Shown one piece after another: positions 11,786 to 22,205 of a stretch of 64,000 nucleotides of DNA (position 1 is its first letter; each line of letters opens with the position of its first letter). Location of the stretch: the NCBI GenBank assembly GCA_006386115.1, contig VFIW01000144.1, forward strand, positions 28,389 to 92,388, written 5' to 3'. The notes under the pieces are model-generated. The model searched no databases. It saw nothing but the letters and a program-made list of their open reading frames with translations, and was not told where the DNA came from. The DNA comes from Globisporangium splendens. Taxonomy: Eukaryota > Oomycota > Peronosporomycetes > Pythiales > Pythiaceae. A program made the position numbers and the translations under genes.

Positions 11786-13189
11786 ATGGACCGCACGAGC
11801 GACTTCGTCAAGATCTGCGTGCTCTTTGACACGGGCGCGAAGAAGCCGCAGACCCACCGACCGCTGTCGCAGGATGCGCGCCGCGCGCAGCAGATCGCGG
11901 ACCAGCTGCGACAGCAGGAGCTGTTCCTGCGCGACCTCCAGGAGCTCGTGACGAAGAAGTCGATCATCGGCGACGACCCGACGGCGCAGGTCGCGACGCT
12001 CACGGATGTGCTCAAGAAGGAGCTCGGCGCGATCGAGAAGAACATCCAGATGTTCCAGCAGACGATCAACACGCAGCGAGGACGCCACCAGCAGCACCAC
12101 CAGGCGCACTTCACGATTATCTGCTCGTCGCTCAAGTCGCGATGTGCGAAAAGCGCGAAGCTCTTCCACGTAAGTGGTAGCAAATGCAATCATGTGGCAT
12201 GGCGTTTGATAGCCTCACAGGAAGTTCTAATGTTCTCTACGTTGCCTTTCTGCGTACAGCAAGCACTCCAGCAACACACAGCTGCGATTAAGGAGCGAAG
12301 CTCGCGACGGAGCAAATTTTCGCACGGCGGTGCGAGTCCCATGGTGCACATTAACGCGCCACTGTTTTCGCGAACAGGAGCGATTCCGCAGGGACCTTCC
12401 CCGCTGACGAAGCGACCGAGTGACCCCGCGTTGCAGCCTTTGCTGGGCAACCGTGGACCTCAGCCAAATGGCAGCACGCCGAACGCTTTCCAGAACAATT
12501 TAGGTCAAGGTGAGGGTTCGCTATCTTCCATCCGCAAACGCTTGTGCACAACACTGATGAGTTTCGCTTTTGTGAGAAATGTAGGAAACGCATTACCAGC
12601 AAACGCCACAGAGCCACCGATGCCTCCGAATGCAGGTTTGCGTCGAAGAGCAGGCAACTTAGGAGCAAGTCCATTTATGCAGCAGCAACCGACGGCTCCA
12701 GGTACTGGTAGTCACCAAGCGATGCAATACCATCAGCGCCAAGATGCTCAGACGCGGTATCAGAATGCCATGCAAGTGGAGAGTACCATCGTAGAGGTGC
12801 GTGGTCTCTTCTAATGTGCTGTACTCTGTGGTGATTGAGACACTAACGTTTGTGTCAATTACCTACCTGCCTTCGCAGATCACAGGCATGTACACTCGCA
12901 TGGCGACAATGGTGTCCGAGCAGGGCGAGATCATTTCCCGCATTGATGACAACATGGACGTGGCGTAAGTACCCCATTGCTATTAGTTGTGTATCGCATG
13001 AGACCTAAAGAATGGCTGACTAACACGGTGGCGGCGTGATGGTTAAACAATTATAGGAGCGCGAACGTCATCGCAGCAGAGGGCGAACTGCTCAAGTACT
13101 ACAACATGGTCACAGGCAATCGCTCGCTGATCCTCAAGATCTTCCTCATCCTCCTGCTCATGATTTTCCTCTTCGTCGTCGTCTTTTAA
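11786..13189 (+). CDS. SED5: Syntaxin-5/Sed5 family Qa-SNARE
   Basis: Five exons 11786-12169, 12260-12509, 12585-12796, 12879-12964, 13057-13189; 354 residues, the usual size. The protein opens with the family's MDRTSDF motif, then a helical Habc-like region, a Ser/Pro/Gln-rich linker, the SNARE helix (VESTIVE...MVSEQGEIISRIDDNMDVA, spread over three exons) with the zero-layer glutamine, and a C-terminal anchor rich in Ile/Leu/Phe ending at the stop. Sed5/syntaxin-5 is the Golgi t-SNARE for ER-Golgi and intra-Golgi fusion. I chose the ATG at 11786 because it gives the conserved N-terminus; the upstream frame has no ATG. Confidence 0.93.
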
Positions 13190-13358
13190 CAGTAAGGTGC
13201 TGTATGACCAGCCCAGCAGTAACAAACAGCAGAGCTTTTCCGATCCTGAAGCTTTGGTTTTGGTGGGAGCTTCCAAATAGGTCTACGGCTTTTCATCCGC
13301 CATCTAAGGATCATATTTGCGCGATTGTTCTCAGGATGTAAAGGATACAGTGCCGGAG

Positions 13359-13386
13359 CGCACCCAGTGTTATTACATTGGGTGCG
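13359..13386. other. Hairpin 3' of syntaxin-5
   Basis: CGCACCCAGTG, a 7-nt loop, then CATTGGGTGCG-type pairing (one G-T) form an 11-bp stem about 170 bp after the syntaxin-5 stop. Could influence 3' end formation; no family known to me. Confidence 0.4.
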
Positions 13387-13459
13387 TTCCCTGCTTGCTC
13401 CCTCGTCATGGATGACATGGTGGGCGATTGGGTTCTGATTCATACATACATGAGCAATA

Positions 13460-13639
13460 ATGGGAGTCACGACTGGCCCCAAGATCGGGTTTATCCCCAT
13501 CGAGAGCGCTCGTGGATACTTTGGCCAAGGTCGCAACTTCAATCTGCAGTTCCGTATCTTCACATACAGCGTGGCGATCATCCCAGCTTACGGTGTTGCG
13601 AGATCCGGCATTTCGAGGGAGGAAAAGAACCGGATATAG
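13460..13639 (+). CDS. Small hypothetical ORF, 59 codons
   Basis: From ATG at 13460 the frame encodes a basic N-terminus, GYFGQGRNFNLQFRIF, a short hydrophobic stretch TYSVAIIPAYGVA and a charged tail. It has the look of a small inner-membrane protein, but I know no family. A downstream open segment beginning after an AG at about 13692 continues plausibly, but no GT donor joins them. Kept because it is too short for routine ORF listing. Confidence 0.2.
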   Translation: MGVTTGPKIGFIPIESARGYFGQGRNFNLQFRIFTYSVAIIPAYGVARSGISREEKNRI

Positions 13640-14082
13640 AGTTGACTTGGCTTATCACTGCTGTGTTTTTCCTTTCGCTCTCGCGGCCTAGAACCTAAAA
13701 AGTCTCAAGATCGTAGCTTCCACACAGAGCATGGACACCGACCCCAACCTGGAGTTGTGTGAGGACCGATCTGCCACTTCACGGCTGCCACGTTGGTTGA
13801 AGTGGCAGACAGTGCGGACAAAACAGTGATGTAGAAGAAGACCCTACCTCATCAGCAATAGCGATTTGCACTGCATAACAAGATAGAGACCTCTCTTTGC
13901 ACTGGAGTCGTTTCTCCTTTGGTGTGACCCACGAATCACAACAAAGTGTCTGCATGGATGCCGAGCAAGTGCGTAGCTCTTCTTTTGTGTGTGCAAGCAC
14001 GACATTATCGACGGACTGAGTGCGCTATGCTGTGCTTCATTTTGCTTGTACCAGAGACGATGCCAGAAGCGTCCGCGCTGCG

Positions 14083-14394
14083 ATGCAGATAACGCTGCGG
14101 CATGCGGAGTTTCTCCAGCAGCACGGACCGCTGCTCGTCACGATCTCCATCTCTGTGGTCGCGCTCGCTCTCTTCATGCTTGCTTGCTTGAGTTTCCCAG
14201 TTGAAGCGCCATTTGGACAGTTTATACGAACAAATACCAGACGCTCTGGCCACTTTGACAACAAATATCAGACGCTTGAATCTGTTATGTCTTTTCCTTC
14301 GGGCTTTTTTTCTCTGCAGCCCCTTTCTCTTGGCCAAAAGAGGGAGCGCGCGCTTATTTGGGTGCCACTCTATGGCGTGATGCAGCAGTATTAG
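14083..14394 (+). CDS. Small hypothetical protein with one predicted TM helix
   Basis: The 103-codon frame from ATG 14083 has a strong hydrophobic segment LLVTISISVVALALFMLACL near residues 16-37 followed by a basic tail. No family recognised. It ends less than 200 bp before the VPS9-domain gene, so it could also be untranslated leader. Confidence 0.22.
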   Translation: MQITLRHAEFLQQHGPLLVTISISVVALALFMLACLSFPVEAPFGQFIRTNTRRSGHFDNKYQTLESVMSFPSGFFSLQPLSLGQKRERALIWVPLYGVMQQY

Positions 14395-14580
14395 TAACTA
14401 ACCTCACGCTGCCTGCAACACGCGCGCGCACTTGAACACAAGCGCCAAGAGAGCAAGAGAGAAAGGAAAAAGGGGGAACGCTCAGTACGGAAACACGCGA
14501 CTCGCGCTCGTACCCCGTGCTCCGTTGGAAGCCTGCGACCCCACCACCACCTCTCGGCTGTGCACTTGTCCGCTGCGGCC

Positions 14581-17500
14581 ATGCCTGGCAGCCACTATGG
14601 CGGCGAACGCAGCAGCGAGTTCTTCTCGTCCACAGTGTCCAACTCGCCGCCGACCAGCTCGCGCCGCAAGTCGATCTGGAAGTCGGAGCCGCGCGTGCCG
14701 AAGCTAAAGATCAAGCGACATCAGCAGCAGCATGCGCCGCGAGACTTGAACAGCAATAACAGCCATTTCCATAATGGCGGGATGATGGAGAAGAAGAAAA
14801 AGGAAGGCAGTTTCCTCGATGCGCTCTTCCCGAAGCGAAAAAACTCGAGTGCGCACTCATTACTGCACCCGAACAGCTCGATGTCGTCGTTGATTGCAGC
14901 AAAGCGCAAATTGGCCACGAACCCCGCAGCGATCGCGCGCGGAGTCGAGATCTTGAAGTCGATTTTCCCAAAGTGGGACACGGAGCCGCTGCAAGCGCTG
15001 CTGGAGATCAACGAGTACGTTATGGAAGACACCATTTCAGCGATCTTGAAGATGGAGGCAGCCGATGCGTCCACGAACGAAGCGAGCAAGGAAGCGGCAA
15101 CAGGAGCAACGACGATGACTGACTTTCCCATCAAGAACCCGCTTCCGGAAGATTTCTTGCGGGTAGGATGCGCTAACTCTGTGTGGCTGCTGTTGCAAAT
15201 GCTAGCGTGGCTAATTTCTAATTTGTTTCGCTGTCTACGTCGATTATTGTAGTTGCCTGACGATGACTCCGAGGATGATCAGAACGAAGACGACGACGAC
15301 GAAGAAGAGGAAGAAGAAGACGTCGAGCGCGAAGAGCAAGACGGGGATGAAAAAGAACTCGAAGCCAAAGCAGTGCATGTTGTCAAAGACGACTCTGATG
15401 ACGACAATGTGTCTGAAAAGTCCAGCACACTCGCAGAAGACGATGGAACGCTGTACGGCAAAGAGTTTAGCGTCGATGGCGAGGATATGAAAGAGGAAGA
15501 GTGCGCGCCGCCAGTGTTCAATGGCGCTGCCCAGCTCGCGAATGACAAATTGGTCGTGGACTCGATGAACCAGAAGTTCATCCCCGAAGAGCTGCGCAAC
15601 GAGCCATCGAGTATTTTCGACACGGCGCACATCGATGTGATCAAGCGAAGCAAACTGAACCTGAACGAAGCCGAAAATCGAATCCGCCATCGAGAGCCGC
15701 ATCTGGTGTTCGAATTGTTGTCGAAGGCGAGCGAGATTTATCGAGATGGGCTCATTTCCAGTCACGAGCTCGATTTACTTCGATCTATGATTGTGACCCG
15801 AATTCAGCCGAGCAAGATGGTGCGTGGGCTTTCTCATATTGCGTTTTGAAAGCTTGTAGTGTCATGTTAACCTTGTGCCTGCTCACTTGCGTCACAGCTG
15901 ATGGACATGACAATGAACATGGACGGTATCATTTCCGACCACGAATGGCATTTGCTGATTCTGAAAGCCAAAGGTTGGTAGTGACAGCGTCGGGATGTAT
16001 GTCAAGTTATTTGTCCTTTTGATCTGACAACTCTGGTACGCTTGACTCGTAGGCATTCGTCAAGCGTTGTCAATTCGGGTGATCAAAGAAGACTTCCGAG
16101 CTGTCCGCAGCAATAGCCACATGGTGAGTTACTATATTTTCCATTGGCGAACAATTTTGTCAAGAGCGGCGCAACTCACATATCGTTGTGCCTCAGGAGT
16201 ACATGATTCGCGTTGTGGACGTGGAGAGTGGTGTTGTGTGGTTTACGCGGAAACGATTTCGAGAATTCTACAAGCTGCATCGCAAAGTAAGTAACCAGGA
16301 GTGTCTATTCCCCAAGCGATAAGTTCTGTAGCCTAACCTAATCTGTGCGATGCATTTATGCCTAGCTCTGCCGGCTATCGGGCCGAGTCAATGCCTGCGA
16401 GTTTCCAACACGTCGAACGGAGCGCAAATCGGCGAATTCATTGGCAACTGATCGGGCACCGATTCTGGAGACCTTTTTGCGCACTACTGCAGCTTTGGTT
16501 ACGCCGTCGCCTCTCACGTTCCTTCATGGTGTGGCGTTGAAGCAGCTGCAGCAATTCTTGGATGTGCCTCATGTGGGATTGCTTGAACGGAACCGAACGC
16601 AACCGATTCCGCGAGAGCTTCGTGTGTATGTCTACCACACTGTAAACGATATTACGTCACCGGAAGGCAAAGCGTGTGCGAAATTCCTTGCAAAAATGAA
16701 ACAATACGGTGTCGATCCTGGCAAGAACATGCTCGAAGAGCTTGGCGACATTCTTGATGGAGTGCAAGAGTACATGCTCGAGCACCGCTTCGAAGAGATG
16801 AAGACGCACGTTCAACGTTTGATCAAGTATTTTGGCACGGCAGAGCAGTCGCACAATGCTGGCGGGCGATCAAGCTCGTTTGTGAACCTGAACACCACCG
16901 ATGTGTTGAGCAACAATGATAAGATGCAGCAGATGATATCGGATGCGATTCGCCACGAGCTAGAAGAGCGAATATGCATCCCACTGATGCTCGACCTCAA
17001 CGCTTACCTGCGCGGAAGAGTTATGCACAAGGAACAGCAATTCCGTCAACGGGTATTCCAACTGAAGGGCAAGCCACAGAGTTATTTTGGCATCCCGATC
17101 GACAAGATCTCGCTGAGCAGCTGGCGGTCCGTGGTTGACACGATTAAAGAGATAGATGACGCGTTCCTCCCACTCGACAAAATGCGGAAGCTTGTCGCCA
17201 CGGCGCACAGTATCCACACTCTGTACAAGGCTGAGCGTCAGATCTACCGCGCGAGTCTCCCGCCTCGCCACTCTCGTCGTCACTCGATCTCCTTTTCGAT
17301 GCCCCCAGTGTCGACTCCATCTCGTGTAAGTAGCGACTTCCAGCTTCATGAATCCTCGACGGTGGAGCTCGACCGTGACCCGTCGTTCCATGAGGAGGAA
17401 GAGACTACAGCTACTGTGGCGGCTGCCGAAGACCACGACGACGTGTTGAGTGGCGACGACTTCCTGCCAATCTTTGTGTATGTGATTGTTCATAGTGATC

Positions 17501-17649
17501 TGGAGACCCCGATCATGACGCAAGTGCTGTTGAATCGACTGTGCGATCCAGAGAAGCGACGCAGTGAATCCGGGTACTACTTGGCGACCTTCGAAGCGGC
17601 GCTGCACCACATCCTGTCTCGCGACATCTTTGACGCGGAGCATGAGTGA
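14581..17649 (+). CDS. Rab5-type guanine exchange factor with CUE-like, PX and VPS9 domains
   Basis: Six exons 14581-15162, 15253-15819, 15898-15973, 16053-16123, 16197-16286, 16366-17649; 889 residues. In order: basic Ser-rich N-terminus; CUE-like helices at ~121-162 (GVEILKSIFPKW...); a very acidic linker starting exon 2; a PX domain at ~433-520 (WFTRKRFREFYKLHRKL); a helical region; and a VPS9 core ending in DDFLPIFVYVIVHSDL and SGYYLATFEAALHHIL. PX domains bind phosphoinositides, VPS9 domains activate Rab5-type GTPases, CUE domains bind ubiquitin; early endosome action is inferred. The start at 14581 is the first ATG of the open frame. A variant 3' end using a 29-nt intron (17646-17674) would add about 16 residues. 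Confidence 0.88.
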
Positions 17650-18429
17650 GTAGAGCGAGTTTAGTTTGCTTAAGCCGAAAGAAAGAAGGAGCGGAAGAAA
17701 GCATTGCGGAGCTGCTCGTCTGACAGCTTTTGAACCCATTTCGTGGCAGTTTGTTCATGCGATGAAGCCAGAGAGTGTATGTCCCAACTGGACAGTGTAA
17801 ACTTAAATCAGTGCGTTCCAGTTTGCTCCCAGTTCCAGTTGCTAACAACTCGCCTCTTTGTGTCCGCAGCTATCATATTAAGGAGTCCATTCGAATACGG
17901 AGGGGTTATAACCAGGATACACCTAGACCCGGCTTAAAAATACACCAAGTCAGGGAGTTCCGACTGTTGCATCCTCTGCACTCGCATAAATATGATTTGA
18001 CAGACCCCACCACCTGACGCTCACCCACATCTTCTTACAAAGCATTCAGTCTCAGTAGACGCATAGAACCGAGTACTTGCATATATCATAATGGAGCATG
18101 CAATTGCAGAAGTGGAACTGTACTCTGTTAAAGCCGACAAAGAGGGGGGAAGGGGGGAACACAATCGCAGCGAAAGAACAGCGCATTTGGTTGTCGCACG
18201 CACCCCATTTGAAGCAGCGCCAGTCTCTGCGGTACGTGCTGCGCTTCCGACACCGCGATTACAGACAGGAGCTGCGCGCCTCTGTGTGGACCACGACCGC
18301 GTTTTCCGCATCGAAATCGGGGCCAAAGTGGCGGAGTTCCGCTCCCTTTTGTGACTCGCATTCCGTTCAACCTGGAGCAAGAGTCCGCGATCTGAGTGAG
18401 GAGACTTTTTGTTTATCCGAGACGCCGGC
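17650..18429. other. Intergenic region
   Basis: 3' region of the VPS9-domain gene and 5' region of the kinase. Open frames on both strands have mixed codon usage and no motif. CATTCCGTTCAACC near 18359, 70 bp before the kinase ATG, is a weak initiator candidate. Confidence 0.5.
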
Positions 18430-20655
18430 ATGGATCCTGTGCTCTCGGGGTCGCTTTGCTTCCTCGTGCTCGCGATCGTGATGTACGTTAAGTTCATCCG
18501 CGAGCACCCGTGGAACGACGACGACATGAACGACCACAAGACGTCGCCCGTGGAACCCGACACCGTGCCGTTCCTGCACCCGGCGTCTCCCGCAGGCATC
18601 CTGCAGAAGCAGGGCAAGCAGCAGATGCAGTCTGCGCACCACGGACTTGCGGTGCTACAGAAGGCGCATCAGTACAAGAACATGCAGGGTGGCGGTGGCA
18701 ACAATGGCAACAGTGCCGCGCTGAACAACAATTACCCGCAGTACTTGAACAAGCAGAAGCAGCCCATGCGCCGACGCACGCACAGCGCAAGCGTAAATTC
18801 CAACGCAGTGGCTGCGATGGGCGCAACACAGGTACCCGCTGGAGGAGGTGGCGGGTCGTCGTTAGTAGTAGATGGTGATATTGGGGAGCAGCTCCCGACG
18901 ACGATTTACGAAGGCGCAGGAGGCTTCGAGCATCACCAAGAGCCGCAACGCCATCACCATCACTTGCATCACCGGTACCCTCCGTCATCGGGCCGCGGTC
19001 AGCACCGCATTAATTTCGACAACATCGATTTCGACAGCGAGGACGAGATGGAGTTTCTGTCGCCACGACGCAGTGACGCCGCTGCTGCTGGAGCTGACGA
19101 TTCGCTCGAGAGCGTTCCATTTGAGGACCACGACAGCGGGTTCCTGGATCTCGAGAGCAGCGTGAGTCCAGCGGAGACAGGGGACATCGGCGATGCGACG
19201 TATCCACCGCCGGCGCGTGCACGCACGACGTCATCCCCACCAGTGTATGATTCGACTTTCGGTACTGAAGGCGAATTCATGGTGCTGGGGGACACTACGC
19301 CGTCGAAACTCGATATGAAGAACACGGCGATCGACCGTCAGTTTGTGCGCACCGTGGCACAACCGGCGCAGATGCAGTTGGAGGTGGCTCGCAAGGCGCG
19401 GATCCCGCTGTTCCTGCACTCGCCCATGTATGTGAAGACGTCGATGCCTCCGATCGTCGACGAGATCGTGCCGGTGGGGCCGCGTCTCGATCATTTCGGT
19501 GGTGCCGAGTTACCTGATGGCAATGCAAACAACAACAACAACAACGACATGTTCCCAGGCGCAGTGCCCAACAATAACAACAATGAGCTCCTTGTACGTG
19601 GCACGACGCCGCGACGACGAGACAAGTTGCCTGCGAATGCGAAAACGAACAACAGCAGTCTGCACATTGACTTCAATGAGCTCAAGGTCGCGGAACTGAT
19701 CGGTCAAGGCGCATTCGGCACTGTGCATCGTGCGACCTGGCGCGGCACCACGGTCGCCGTGAAGATTCTCGTCTGTCAGTACCTCACAACGGACATTTTG
19801 GAAGAGTTTGAGACTGAGGTGCAGATCATGAGCATATTAAGGTGCGTCTTACGTATTGCTTTGTTCGTTTTGCTTGATTTTGTCGGTGCTTTCTGACCTG
19901 ATTTTGCTTTTCCACGTAGACACCCGAATATTTGTTTGTTGATGGGGGCGTGTCTAGATCCACCGACGCGATGCCTCGTGATCGAGTATTTACCACGCGG
20001 CTCGCTCTGGAATGTGTTACGGCAAGATAACGATATCGATTACACAAAGCAGACGGGGTGCGTGTGCTTTTGCTTGCATGGATTCTCTGATTATGATGGC
20101 GTTTGTCTAACTTATATGATCCTTGACACCTCTTGCTGTAGAATTGCGCGTGACACAGCACTGGGCATGAACTACCTGCACTCGTTCCAGCCACCGATCC
20201 TGCATCGCGACCTGAAAAGTCCGAACCTGCTCGTCGATCTCTCGTACGCGATCAAGATCTCGGACTTTGGGCTCGCCCGCGTGCGCGCGCATTTCCAGAC
20301 GATGACGGGGAACTGTGGCACGACCCAGTGGATGGCGCCCGAAGTGCTCGCGGCCGAGAAGTACACGGAGAAGGCTGACGTGTTCTCCTATGGCGTCGTG
20401 CTGTGGGAGACTGTGACGCGACAGTGTCCATACGAAGGACTGAGTCAGATCCAGGCCGCGCTAGGCGTGCTGAACAACAATTTGCGGCCGACGATCCCCG
20501 CGGATTGCCCGCCATTATTTAAGAAGCTGATGACGCTCTGCTGGGTGAGCAAGCCCGAGGAGCGACCGACGTTCGAGTCGATTCTGGAGATTCTGCACCA
20601 CCACGCGCACGAAGACGCTCGTTTGGCGGCGGCGGCTTCGTCCGAGGAGACCTGA
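18430..20655 (+). CDS. TKL-family protein kinase with N-terminal membrane anchor
   Basis: Three exons 18430-19841, 19920-20057, 20142-20655; 687 residues. The ATG at 18430 starts just before a single hydrophobic helix (SGSLCFLVLAIVMYVKFI), giving a type-III-like anchor with the kinase in the cytosol. A ~380-residue low-complexity linker holds Asn, His and Gly runs. The kinase domain (~417-670) has GQGAFG, VAVK, HRDLKSPN, DFGLA and a WMAPE motif, all catalytic residues present. HRDLKSPN and CGTTQWMAPE place it in the tyrosine-kinase-like (Raf/CTR1-like) group that is expanded in oomycetes. No extracellular domain precedes the helix, so any sensing is through partners. Substrate unknown. Confidence 0.9.
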
Positions 20656-20869
20656 TTATAGGGGATCTGGACGGACGCCGGTGCCGAAGATTGCTTCAAG
20701 GGACAGTAGTCATAGGGACATAGAAACAAACAAACCCACACACAACAAAACAAAGAAAAGCGCGGCATATTCCAAACAACGCGTCTGTGTCAAAGAAACA
20801 AATGCACCCAAAGGAAAACAGAGAGTGCCGTAAATCCATAAACCCGTAAACAATTTGATACTCTACCAA

Positions 20870-20895
20870 AAATACCGATACTCTTACCGGTATTT
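20870..20895. other. Hairpin between kinase and P5CR genes
   Basis: AAATACCG and CGGTATTT pair perfectly around a 10-nt loop, 215 bp after the kinase stop and just before the P5CR promoter. Possible terminator or boundary element; function unknown. Confidence 0.35.
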
Positions 20896-20966
20896 GTCTC
20901 CTACCATCTCTTTGTTTCAGGTATCGCATGCAGTTGCCGCCACTTGTGACCCACTCGAAAAGGTAT

Positions 20967-20981
20967 CATTCCCAAATTCAA
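20967..20981 (+). promoter_or_regulatory. Oomycete initiator-like motif of the P5CR gene
   Basis: CATTCCCAAATTCAA resembles the oomycete initiator and lies 52 nt before the ATG at 21033. It lies inside the longer in-frame extension from 20928, which argues that the extension is not translated. Confidence 0.45.
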
Positions 20982-21032
20982 GCCAAAGCACCCATCAACA
21001 ACACTTTGACATCAAAGCAACAGCAAGCAACA

Positions 21033-22014
21033 ATGGCGCCACCACAGGAGACGACGATCGGACTGCTTGGCACGGGCAAGATCGGCTCGGCCGTGGTGTC
21101 GGGCTTCTGCAGCGCCAACGGCTGGCAGCCGCACCACGTGACCGTGTCGGCGCGCACGAAGACCAAGGCTGACGCACTCGTAGCGCGCTTCCCTGAGCGC
21201 GTCTCGATCGGCGAGACCAACCAGGAGATCGTGGACAAAAGCGACGTGATCTTCATCGGCCTGCTGCCGAACGTCGCCAAGGAGGAGCTTCCCAAGCTGC
21301 ACTTTGCGCCGACGAAGAAAGTGGTGTCGATGATGGCGACGATCCCGTACGACGAGCTCCTGCAGCTCGTCAAGCTCCCGCGCGAAAACGTGGTGCGTAC
21401 GGTGCCGCTGCCTGGCGCCGCGAAGCGCTCGGGTCCGATCCTGGCGTACCCTGAGAACGAGTTTGTGCGCGATCTCCTGACGCAGATCGGCACGCCCGTC
21501 ATGGTCGCGAACGAATCGGAAATCACGACCTTGGTAACGTTTGTTGCATTTTGTGTTGCTGTGCATTGTCAATTACTTGTGAGTAGTTTGACTTGTCCGC
21601 TTGTTGTCGTCTAGACCGGCATGACGGCACTGATCTCGTACTTTTACGCGACCTGCTCGAGCACGCAAAAGTGGTGCGCGAACAACGGCGTTGGTAGGTT
21701 GTCTTTGTTTCTCTTCCCATGTGCAATTTTGACGATGGGGTTACCTAACGAGTCGGATTATTCGGTCAATAGGCGAACAAGCGTCGCGCGATTTCGTGGC
21801 GTCGTTCTTCAAGTCCCTGGCTGAAGCTGGCGCTGAGTCGACGGAGCCTTTCGATGAAATGGCAGAGGAAGCTGCCACTCCAGGCGGTCTGAATGAGCAG
21901 GTGCACCGTGGTCTGCTCGCCTCGGGTGCGTACGAGCTCGTGGTCGATCAGGTCGATGCGATCTTCAAGCGCCTGACGGGACAAGACCCGGCGCCGCGAC
22001 CTGCACGCAACTAG
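21033..22014 (+). CDS. P5CR: Pyrroline-5-carboxylate reductase
   Basis: Three exons 21033-21533, 21615-21693, 21773-22014 give 273 residues, the normal size. The N-terminal Rossmann motif GLLGTGKIGSAVVSG binds NAD(P)H; MMATIPYDEL, RTVPLPGAA and the conserved TGMTALISYFYA helix of the C-terminal dimerisation domain follow. It catalyses the last step of proline synthesis, reducing pyrroline-5-carboxylate, presumably in the cytosol because no targeting peptide is seen from this start. The ATG at 21033 has a good context (ACAATGG) and follows the initiator; an in-frame ATG at 20928 would add 35 unlikely residues. Confidence 0.95.
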
Positions 22015-22205
22015 CTTTCTCTTTGCAAGTGATATGGACACCATACACAGACAATTGAAGAAATGTGAAGTTGTTTAATTGGTTCCGTTGATCGGGTCTT
22101 TTGGCGAATGGCTTCCTCCTTGCTCTTGCTTGTTGCTGATGACCTAGGTATCCCAATCTACGCTTAATAAAACAATCAAAGCTGCGCAATATGACATCGT
22201 TCGCC

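Larger units (their letters stand above)
13190..14580. other. Intergenic region with two weak small ORFs
   Basis: Between syntaxin-5 and the VPS9-domain gene. It holds a perfect-looking hairpin at 13359-13386 and two small ORFs listed separately. The rest shows no recognisable coding content. Confidence 0.5.

Noticed and set aside
20928..21032. In-frame upstream ATG extending P5CR by 35 residues
   Set aside because: The extension spans an oomycete initiator motif, has no targeting-peptide character, and the ATG at 21033 has the better context.
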